From positions 1 to 38,852 of IMG/VR virus record IMGVR_UViG_3300007734_000669: a stretch of 38,852 bases of DNA. One strand, given 5' to 3'. Source of the stretch: a virus. This document shows positions 28,216 to 36,600 of the stretch, piece by piece; within the stretch, counting starts at the first letter, position 1, and each line of letters opens with the position of its first letter. The notes under the pieces were generated by a model. That model was not told where the DNA came from, did not search any database, and saw only the letters and a list, made by a program, of their open reading frames with translations. The position numbers were made by a program, and so were the translations under genes.

Positions 28216-28263
28216 GTGGCAGGAGTTGCCCCCTGCCACCGCGTCAATCAACTAAAGTTGATT
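28216..28263 (-). promoter_or_regulatory. Double hairpin after the capsid gene
   Basis: AATCAACT-AA-AGTTGATT (28246-28263) overlaps the capsid stop codon, and GTGGCAGG / CCTGCCAC (28216-28223 with 28232-28239, 8-base loop) follows. Neither is followed by a U-run. Such stems after a capsid gene can protect the mRNA 3' end or partly terminate, keeping capsid mRNA more abundant than downstream mRNA. Role inferred. Confidence 0.55.
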
Positions 28264-29200
28264 ATCCGTTTGATGCAGATGTTGCGATCTGGTACAAAGC
28301 AGATGTACGAAGTAGGTTGAAGCCACCGAAGTAGTACCAACCGATTGTGTGGTAGCGACGCAAAGCATCAATTTGTGGACCGACAACTGTTGAGATGTCT
28401 TGTCCTTGAGCTTCAGCAAGTGCTTCACGGCCTGCTACAACTGCCTTATAGACGTTGACTGCAGGTGATTGTGTATTTGCTGTGTAAGGCACACGAGGTG
28501 TCTCAACAACGAATGCACCTTCGATTACGCCTACTGCACCAGCCACGAATGGTGTGCGGTCTACGTACTGTGTGAGTGACTGGAATCCACCAGTACCAGT
28601 TTCAGCACGAAGATCGGCTGTCTGGCGTGGGTGTAGGTATGCAGCATATAGTTCGCCAATACGAGGCAAAGCCTTGTTTGTGCGAAGTTCTGTTACAGCC
28701 TGACGGATATCAGTTACTGAGATTGTTGCTGCTGATGTGATTGTGTTGTATGAAGTTGCTGTTGCTCCACCGTAGATAATGTTAGTACCTGAAGTAAGAA
28801 CTGAAGCAACTACAGCATCAATAGAGTCTGCAGCGTTATATGCGATGATGTCAGCAAGTGCTGAATCGACATCGTTGAAAGAAGTCATATTGAGCTTCTT
28901 AGTTGTTGTTACGGCTGAGCCGTATTCTTGTAGTGTTACTGTAATCTGGTTTGGATTACCTAGAGCAATGGATGATACATCTGATGCTTCTGTCAAAGTC
29001 GTAGTCGCCTGGGCGAGGTCAGAATAGATAGAGAATACAACTGATGAACCTGGCATTGCTTGCTGTACTGGCTTAACATCTGCAAGAGCACGCATTACTG
29101 GAATGCTACGTAGTGCCATACGAACATACTGATCGTATGCTGTTTGTACTAAGTTACTTATTGCGGAGGTGCCGGTCAGCGTACCTGTTGGAACTGCCAT
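28262..29200 (-). CDS. Major capsid protein (HK97 fold)
   Basis: 312 residues. MAVPTGTLTGTSAISNLVQT, a long helix (AYDQYVRMALRSIPVMRALA), an E-loop-like region (PGSSVVFSIYSDLAQATTTL), the spine (DVDSALADIIAYNAADSIDA) and an A-domain end (YHTIGWYYFGGFNLLRTSAL). The pattern resembles the N4-gp56-like branch of HK97-fold capsid proteins. It follows the scaffold gene, the usual order. One of the least AT-rich genes of the late region, consistent with high expression. Confidence 0.9.
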   Translation of the reverse strand: MAVPTGTLTGTSAISNLVQTAYDQYVRMALRSIPVMRALADVKPVQQAMPGSSVVFSIYSDLAQATTTLTEASDVSSIALGNPNQITVTLQEYGSAVTTTKKLNMTSFNDVDSALADIIAYNAADSIDAVVASVLTSGTNIIYGGATATSYNTITSAATISVTDIRQAVTELRTNKALPRIGELYAAYLHPRQTADLRAETGTGGFQSLTQYVDRTPFVAGAVGVIEGAFVVETPRVPYTANTQSPAVNVYKAVVAGREALAEAQGQDISTVVGPQIDALRRYHTIGWYYFGGFNLLRTSALYQIATSASNG

Positions 29201-29226
29201 TAGGTTATGCCTTTCGGTTAGTTGGT

Positions 29227-29691
29227 TTAGAGTCCAGACATCCGGATAACGTCGTCAAGCTCTTCTTTCGAATTAGCAGACATAAGTTTACGAAGAATGT
29301 CATCTGAAGCGTCAGGGGTCATACCCTGTTCAGTTGTATTATTCATTCGCCTATAATCTGCAGCTTGCTTTGGGTCAACCGTGTTCTGGTTGGATTCAGT
29401 GACACTGATACCGAAGACATCTCCGTTATCATCTAGCCACTTAGACAAAGACTCCTCAGTTGGGTCAATGTCCGATGGGATAAAAGAAGAAATTTTCTTG
29501 TTTATCCCGCGAGCTTCGAGGACATCTTTAATAGCTCGTTCTCTTTGTGCTTTGGAAAGGTCACCAAACTGTGCTTTAAGCTCAGCTAGTTCTTTTTCCT
29601 TTTGCTTGTTTGCTTTACGCAATTGTTTAACGAGATCATTTGATTCCGTATTGAAATCATCGTCGTCGTCCTCGTACTCGAAATTGGACAT
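29227..29691 (-). CDS. Capsid scaffolding protein
   Basis: 154 residues from the ATG at 29691 (MSNFEYEDDDDDF) with GGAG 7 bases upstream; an ATG at 29709 is possible. Acidic N-terminus, a coiled coil (DLVKQLRKANKQKEKELAEL), a polar middle, and a C-terminal helical segment (DDILRKLMSANSKEELDDVI) that would contact the capsid protein. Size, composition and position directly before the capsid gene fit a scaffold. Confidence 0.82.
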   Translation of the reverse strand: MSNFEYEDDDDDFNTESNDLVKQLRKANKQKEKELAELKAQFGDLSKAQRERAIKDVLEARGINKKISSFIPSDIDPTEESLSKWLDDNGDVFGISVTESNQNTVDPKQAADYRRMNNTTEQGMTPDASDDILRKLMSANSKEELDDVIRMSGL

Positions 29692-29726
29692 AGTCCATCT
29701 CCCATTCATTAAGTTGACGCAGACCT

Positions 29727-29805
29727 CATACGATTTTGGGGGTTATTCGTATGGCTTCTGCTACCGGTAATTGTTATCACTCCACTAGGCCGGTGGTTCT
29801 AGTGG
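29727..29805 (-). promoter_or_regulatory. Two hairpins in the gap before the scaffold gene
   Basis: CATACGA / TCGTATG (29727-29733 with 29747-29753, 13-base loop) and CCACTAG / CTAGTGG (29782-29788 with 29799-29805, 10-base loop). The gap (29692-29815) is among the longest in the late region, so a promoter or processing site for scaffold and capsid mRNA is likely here. The CCACTAG arm is the same heptamer that stands in the early leaders at 3161 and 4359. Confidence 0.5.
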
Positions 29806-29815
29806 CAGGCTTTGT

Positions 29816-31423
29816 TTAGTAGGAACCAGCTCCTGGTTGTCCTAGCATATAGTTTGATACTGCGCGGTCACGGTTAAGAGAACCTACACCTGATGAACCG
29901 CTAAAGGCTGCTGTCTCAAGTCCAGTAAGTTTCTTGCGCTTTGCTGCAGCTGATGCTGCACCTGCAGTATTAAATACTTCTGCTTCTGCTGTGCCTTGTG
30001 TATATGCACCTTGGCCATAGATATCAGATAGTTTTGAAGCAGTAGGTAGCATTCCTGCAATATCGGTATAACCCTGTTGTGCTTGGGCCTTAGTGACACC
30101 AAGACCAGCAAGTGATTCAGCTGTTCCACCTTGTGCTTGTAGTCCTTGTGAAAGGGCTGCTCCACCAATTTCAGCTGCAGTCACCTTGCGGTGAATAGCT
30201 GTTAAAGCATTCTGTGGGTCAAGTGCATAAGCCAAGATATCGGCGTTATTGATATCAGGATAAAATTGTTTTAATGCTTGTAAAACTTCTGGATTAGAGT
30301 TAATAACTCGTTGTTGTGCTGTAGCAATACGATCTTCTAACTCTGCTGCAGATACATCGTTGGCTAAAAACTTATCAAATCCTGATTGTTTACCTGTTGC
30401 ATCTTTAGTATAATAAGATGCTGGTAATCCATAAGTACGCATAATATTCTGGTACTGGTCTTCTAGTCCAATATATTCTGCAGGGTTTAATGCTCTAAGA
30501 CCCGCTTTAATGCGGTCTTGATTAGCAGAAAAACGTGCTTTGTAAGCATCTGTATTTTGAAGAGCAATAGCAAATTGTGAAGGTGATGCGCTTTGGTCCA
30601 TAATAAGACCTTTGATTCCATCTACCAATGAACCTAATCCATATTTAGAAAATTCATTATACAAAGTATCCCAAGCAGATTGACGTGCTTGTTTATTTGC
30701 TGCATCAATAGCAGCTTGATTTTGCTGTGCAACTAAATCTATAGAAGGCAGCGTACTAGTAACGGTTGTCTGTATAGGCAGTGTGCTTGTGGCTGTAGAA
30801 GTCTGTGTAGGTAGTGTACTTGTTGCCGTAGAAGTTTCTGTAAAAAGAGGAGCAGTACCAGTTTGGGTAAATAAAGTAGCTGTATTTGTAACCGTACCTG
30901 TACCTGTTTGTGTAGGACCAGTAGGTCCTGTATCTGTTTCGGCATAAGCACCTATTTGATTTGCTTTGTCAAACGCATCGCCAAATTTACTTGGAGCAGA
31001 AATTGGTGGTGTTGCTATTGTTGCATCCGCTGATGGGGCTGGTAGTGTCGCTGTTGTTCCAGCTGCTGTTGAAGCTGGAGTAACACCGTCTTTAGTATCT
31101 TTATCAGTACCAACAATTGTTGCAGCAGCTGCTAATGCTGCTTTTGCTCCAGCAATTTTGGTTAATTCATCAGTTGCTGTAGTTGTTGGAATGCCTGCAG
31201 CTTTTGCTGCAGCAATAGCGGCAATTTGTTCTGCAATTTTTGTTTTTTCGTCAGGTGTAAATGTTGGGATACCTGCTGATTTTGCAGCGGCAATCGCAGC
31301 TTTAGCTGCTTCTTTTTTAGTTAATTCATCATTTAATCCAGCAAGATAAGTTTCATAACTTATTTGACTATTTTGTGGGATATCAGCTTGGAAGGCTGCC
31401 CATTGTGCTTTTGTAAGTGTCAT
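29816..31423 (-). CDS. Putative internal virion protein (535 residues)
   Basis: N-terminal part has tandem helical repeats (KAAIAAAKSAGIP, IAAIAAAKAAGIP), followed by a low-complexity Thr/Ser/Pro stretch (TSTATSTLPTQ repeated) and a helical C-terminal half (EYIGLEDQYQNIMRTYGLPA). Ends SNYMLGQPGAGSY. Composition and place between a second large protein and the scaffold fit an ejection or internal core protein of a podovirus. No motif proves this. Confidence 0.65.
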   Translation of the reverse strand: MTLTKAQWAAFQADIPQNSQISYETYLAGLNDELTKKEAAKAAIAAAKSAGIPTFTPDEKTKIAEQIAAIAAAKAAGIPTTTATDELTKIAGAKAALAAAATIVGTDKDTKDGVTPASTAAGTTATLPAPSADATIATPPISAPSKFGDAFDKANQIGAYAETDTGPTGPTQTGTGTVTNTATLFTQTGTAPLFTETSTATSTLPTQTSTATSTLPIQTTVTSTLPSIDLVAQQNQAAIDAANKQARQSAWDTLYNEFSKYGLGSLVDGIKGLIMDQSASPSQFAIALQNTDAYKARFSANQDRIKAGLRALNPAEYIGLEDQYQNIMRTYGLPASYYTKDATGKQSGFDKFLANDVSAAELEDRIATAQQRVINSNPEVLQALKQFYPDINNADILAYALDPQNALTAIHRKVTAAEIGGAALSQGLQAQGGTAESLAGLGVTKAQAQQGYTDIAGMLPTASKLSDIYGQGAYTQGTAEAEVFNTAGAASAAAKRKKLTGLETAAFSGSSGVGSLNRDRAVSNYMLGQPGAGSY

Positions 31424-31429
31424 CAGTCT

Positions 31430-32992
31430 TTACCCCATAAATCCGAAGTCTTTGAGGACTTGTTGTGTAGCGTCTGCCACTTCAGCATTAGCCTGTTGTG
31501 TGTACTGCCAGCGCGTATCTTTTCGTAAAGCCTTCTGGTAATCATATATATTTGTATCTCCCTTATCGGAGATAGCCATACGAAGAGACGGATCATTAAG
31601 GTCAATTGTATTTTGGTCTAATCCTAAAGTATCTGCCATAATCTTGCGATATGGTGAATAGACAGCATCTAAATTATAACCTTGATTAAGTAAGTCACGT
31701 ACATATTGTGGCTGGCCTTGAGATGCAAGCAAGCGAGCATTCTGGGTAAGGCGTGTAACATCAATAGTTCCATCTTGTAATCCACCTAATACATCGTTTT
31801 GGATTTGTTCTGATGTCGCAGTTGTTCCAAGACGATTAGGCACAATATTTTCTAATTTAAGTCCATTAGATTTAGCAACATCTTGAAGTGTTTGTAAATC
31901 AGTAAGTGCCTTTCCTGTATATCCAGTTCCAAGGGTCCCACCTAATGCTACTGGACGGATAGAGGTGCTAATGCGCTTTATTAAAGAAGTTGTATCTGAT
32001 TCCATATTATGGATATATAGATCTTGTGCAATTAACTTGGCTTGAGTCTCATCTATAGCAGCGCCTTGTGCTTTAGCACGCGTCATTACGTCACTAGTAA
32101 TTGTAGCAATTTGCTTTTCGTAATCTGAGTTACCGGTAGCCTGACCACTTTTTACAAGTGAATCATAGTTAAATTTTTGTAAGTAGCGTGCCTTGATTTC
32201 TGTAGAGTTCTGACGGTACCAAGTATCGTTGGCTACTTCTTTAACAAAAGTATCAAGATTAATTTCATTATTAACATACTTTTGTAGCAACTTTCCAAGA
32301 CTTGGAACATTGCTGAAAATGATGTCTGGCATACCATAAAGTTCAATTGCTTTAGCAATTGCTGCATCTACACCAGTAGGTGCAGTTGCTGTTCCAGTCC
32401 CAGTTCCAGTAACAGTAGGTCCAGTAGGGCCACTTGCCGTTACTGTCACTGGAGTCTTAGAAGCTACAACTGGAGTCTTTGTTGGTGTTGTCACCTTTGT
32501 TGTAGTCGGAGCAGGTGCTTTAGTAGCAGTAACTGTTTTTCCAAGTAATGTTGCACCTGAAGCTATTGGGCTTCCAGCTGCTGGGGCAGATGTAGCTTTT
32601 GTAGATGTAGGTTTTACAGCCGTTGTAGCGGTAGGACCAGAAGGGCCACGACGTGCTGCTATGAGAATATCATTTGCTTTTTTAATTGCAGCGTCAATTG
32701 TTTTATTAACAGAATTATAATTTGCAAGTAATCTATCAAAATCTTTTTGTTCAATTGTAGATAACTTATCGCCTCTGGCAATTTTATTAGCCCAGATTTT
32801 TAACTCTCCCTCATATGCAGCAAGGGATGGTTTTAAGGTATTTGCATAATCTAATTGTACTTTAGATGCAGCGGTAACTTTAGAATCTGCTTTAGCTTTA
32901 ATAGCTGCTGCTGCAGCTTTATCAGCAGCTGTACGTGCTTTTGCCTGTGCTGCTTTTTGATCTGCAATAAGTTTATTGATATCAAGTGCCAT
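31430..32992 (-). CDS. Putative internal virion protein (520 residues)
   Basis: Starts MALDINKLIADQKAAQAKAR: a strongly helical Ala/Lys-rich N-terminus (AADKAAAAAIKAKADSK), a Thr/Pro-rich linker, and a helical C-terminal half (GMPDIIFSNVPSLGKLLQKY, ITSDVMTRAKAQGAAIDE). The three-part plan matches the protein at 29816, and both have an SGPTGPT-type stretch in the linker, so they may be paralogues. Likely carried in the capsid and ejected with DNA. Confidence 0.65.
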   Translation of the reverse strand: MALDINKLIADQKAAQAKARTAADKAAAAAIKAKADSKVTAASKVQLDYANTLKPSLAAYEGELKIWANKIARGDKLSTIEQKDFDRLLANYNSVNKTIDAAIKKANDILIAARRGPSGPTATTAVKPTSTKATSAPAAGSPIASGATLLGKTVTATKAPAPTTTKVTTPTKTPVVASKTPVTVTASGPTGPTVTGTGTGTATAPTGVDAAIAKAIELYGMPDIIFSNVPSLGKLLQKYVNNEINLDTFVKEVANDTWYRQNSTEIKARYLQKFNYDSLVKSGQATGNSDYEKQIATITSDVMTRAKAQGAAIDETQAKLIAQDLYIHNMESDTTSLIKRISTSIRPVALGGTLGTGYTGKALTDLQTLQDVAKSNGLKLENIVPNRLGTTATSEQIQNDVLGGLQDGTIDVTRLTQNARLLASQGQPQYVRDLLNQGYNLDAVYSPYRKIMADTLGLDQNTIDLNDPSLRMAISDKGDTNIYDYQKALRKDTRWQYTQQANAEVADATQQVLKDFGFMG

Positions 32993-33699
32993 TATCGCAG
33001 TCCTCCAAACATCTTAGTAACTGTGTCATAGGCAGTAAGAACTTTATTGGCTTTAGCCTCATCAGTGCCGGAAATCTTTTGAATAAGGTATTGCTGAGCA
33101 TCTAAGCCACCAGTAGTAGTAGATGTAGTTGTAGTTCCGCTAGGAACTGTGTTGGTTACAACTGCAGATGCTGCCTTGTTTTGCTCTGCTTGAAGCATCG
33201 TTGTATATTTGGCTTTTTCTTGGGCATTTAACTGGCGACCAAGTAAGTCATTAGCAATAGTATCTAAAATGGCTGCTATGTTTGTAGCATTTGAAATATT
33301 CTTTTGAACATATTTAGATGGCTTATTAGAAGCAGCTGCTGCAGGAATATTTTGTTTTAGATAACCAGTTAAATAGTTACTATCAAATGGTTGACCAATA
33401 CTTTGTGCTTGTAATTTAGCAGCCATAGTAACATTTGACCATTGAGTTACTAAAGCATCATTAAATTTACCAGTTTGTGGGACATTGTAACCAGCATTTT
33501 TAAGAGTCTTTGCTATTTGCAGACGCGCAGCATCTGTCATATTGTAAAGTTCTAAAGCAACTGGATTAGTTGCAACACCTGGTACTCCAGAAACTGTGTT
33601 GCCAGAAATAGTCGAGCCAGACTTGATAGTTTGCGCTTGCCAAGCTGCAGTATTCTGCTGGTAAGCCTGTTGATACGCCTGGTCTGCTGTTTGTGCCAC
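32992..33699 (-). CDS. Putative internal virion protein (235 residues)
   Basis: MAQTADQAYQQAYQQNTAAW, Gln/Ala/Thr-rich. A central helical domain (LYNMTDAARLQIAKTLKNAG, TQWSNVTMAAKLQAQSIGQP) resembles the segment in the other internal proteins; the end is Thr-rich (GTTTTSTTTGG) followed by helices. Overlaps neighbours by one base. Probably part of the same ejection complex. Confidence 0.62.
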   Translation of the reverse strand: MAQTADQAYQQAYQQNTAAWQAQTIKSGSTISGNTVSGVPGVATNPVALELYNMTDAARLQIAKTLKNAGYNVPQTGKFNDALVTQWSNVTMAAKLQAQSIGQPFDSNYLTGYLKQNIPAAAASNKPSKYVQKNISNATNIAAILDTIANDLLGRQLNAQEKAKYTTMLQAEQNKAASAVVTNTVPSGTTTTSTTTGGLDAQQYLIQKISGTDEAKANKVLTAYDTVTKMFGGLR

Positions 33700-36600
33700 T
33701 TAGTCTCCGATCAATCTTGAGAAGAGAATGTCATAAGCTGATTGAGCATTAACATCTTTTGATGCTAATTGCTGTAGAGATGCTTTAACATTTGCCTTCA
33801 ACATATCTTTGTAATCCTGTTGCATACCGCTGTTACTTGTAAGGCTATCGCGGTTATACTTGTATTGGTCATATTGGTTCATCATTTGCTTGAGCAAATT
33901 ACGAGTTTCTGGCTGTGCAGTTACTGTACTATCATCTAACATTGTGCGAAGATCTAGCAAAGCACGCTGACGTTCAATAGCGGTTTGTGAACCTTGACCT
34001 AATTGTTCTTGTAGTAACGGTCTAACACCCTTGAACTGGTCTGACCATATTTGCCACTGGTCACGTAATGCACGTTTGGCATCCGTTGAATAAGTTTGAG
34101 CAAGTTGAGCATCAAAAGAATCCTTTTGTGCGTAATAATACTGGACATCTTTAGCAGTAGAGGCTTGACGAACGAAGTCTGTGAGCGTCTTGTTTTGCTT
34201 AAGTCCTGCGCTAAAGAGCAACTTGTATGAATTAAAGTCAAATGAACCAGCTTGTGGGATAAGAAATGCTGCACCTTGTGGGTACTTAGCCAACAAGCCA
34301 GTGTTATCTTTAACCCAGTTGCCTGCTGCTCCTACTGCACGAACCTGAGCAACTGTGTTGCTCTCTGATTCAGATACTGTGTATGGCATCTGGTCTGGAA
34401 ATAACTTAATCCATTCTTGGCTGGCTTTATCAATACTGCCATAGCGTTCTACTAGTTTATTAAACGCTTGCTTATATGAAGTACGTCCGTTATCACGAAC
34501 CCATTGGGCCATATCTGATTTTAAGACTACTGAAGGTGATGCAATTGCTACAAATCCGAAAAGAAAGCGCAAGCTAAGTACAGTTAATGTAGATGCTTGT
34601 AGTTTATCTTGGTATGCAGCAAGTTCTCCAGCAGATGGCGGTATTTCTTGACCTGTTGCTGGGTCAATCTTGATTTGTAGTCCGTGACCTGTTGCCTCAA
34701 GATAAGTTACTGCTTTGCGATAAGCAGATGCGTACTGAGATGAGCGTTCATCCTTGTTCATTGCTTGAAGCAAACGGTTTACGTGTGCTGGAAGTATTGC
34801 TTGAATAATTGGTTGGTCTGCACCGTAGGAACCAGTAAGATATTGTTCAAGATCTTTAACCTGTGGTACAACATTACCAATCATTGCAATTGGAACTGCT
34901 GCTAATGGACCAGCAAAGGTAGGAAAGAGTGAATCTGGGTTCATAGATGGTGTAATCATCTTCAATGATCCACCAAATTGAACAGGCATTGGTACTTGGA
35001 AAGCATCGCCTACGCCAAATAGACGCATAACCTTGTTCATCGCCTTGTATACAGGCTCTAGTCCTGGATAGAAGAAGTACTGGTTACCATTATCGTCTGT
35101 CTGTACGAAACCTGAGTGCGAAATACCTTCATAAGTAAGGCTTGCACGTGTTAATGCTTCTGGGTTATAACGTAATGTGCGTGCTGTACGACGGTAGAAG
35201 TCTTCAGTAGCGCGATAGAAGCGAGCAAAGTTAGATACGCTCATAGCCAACTGGCTGCGAACTGCTGGGTTATCTACAAAAGCGATAACACGGTTCTTTG
35301 CATAGTCTTCTGCAATAGAAAGCAAATGCTTTTCTGCAGAGAATTGTGCCTTAATAAGATCATCGCCTGTTTTACCTGCAGTTAATGCTTCAATGTAATG
35401 CTTTTCAAAACCAGAATCCTGCATTTCTTTCTGAATATTAACAATTGCATCAAGAACCATTGGGTGACGCGATAGGCGAGAGTTAGCTGCGCCCATTTTG
35501 TCCCAACCCCACTCCATAATATCTGAAGCAAAGTTCTGTGTATCCGATACCGGTATCAAGATAGGTCCTGAAATAGATTCAGGGGCAAGGTCTGCCTTCA
35601 TTCTATCTGGCAAGTCGTGGATAGTTAGGCTATTTGTAGAAACTTTAATTTTTCCATCGGCATCAAGTGTACGAACCTTATCAAGAAGGTCATTATTGAG
35701 CTTGCCATTGCGCTTTGAGAAGTAAACCTTTGTATCATCATAGAGCGCTGTAGCGTGTTGCTGTGTATCTCCACCGGCTTTGTATAACTGAAAGCGGTTA
35801 AGGTCTTTAGCAGGTAGTGACTCTAAATATTTACGAATATTTGTAATTGCATCTTGACGTGTAATTCCATCTGAAAGATTTTCAATAGTCTTGCGTCGCA
35901 AGTCAGATGCACCAAACATATTAAGTTTAGTAAACCATCCAGCACGAGACTCTTCAGACATTACTGGGTTGTAGTCAGCAAATGAGGAACCAGTCTTAGT
36001 TTTATATGTCTTGCCATCAATTTCAAGCCCATCAACTTTTCCATACTTGGAAACGTCTTCAGTAACTTTCATATACTGGTCTAAACCACGAAGAGCGTTA
36101 TTACCGCCTTCAGATACTGAATCAAGAAGGTTGTCAATATCACCGTGTCTAATATAACGGGCTAATAAGTCAGCACCGCGTTGGTCTAATTTAGCACCAA
36201 GGCTGTTTTCTGCAACTGCTTTAGCCATAACTCGACGAACATCGTCAATATTGCCCATATTCTTAGCGACAATCATTTCTTCTTTGTACTTTGAAATATC
36301 AGATTTGCGAATTAGTTTGTTGATAAAACCAAGGTCACCTTTAGCCATTGCAAGTTGTAACTTAGTAGTCAGTAAACGACCTTTGACAAGACCCCAAGCT
36401 GAATCACCTACCGCTAAGTGAATCATAAGATCTTCTGCTGCGTTACGTACGGCAAAGCGAGGACCAGCCAAGGTACCAAATACCCAAGCCGATGTCATCT
36501 TATTAGCCCACTTCTTATAGTTAGGCCCAAGCATCTTTGCAAGCAAAGTTTGACGTGATGCTAGTAAATCCATTTCATAAAGTGAAGGTACTGCAATTCC

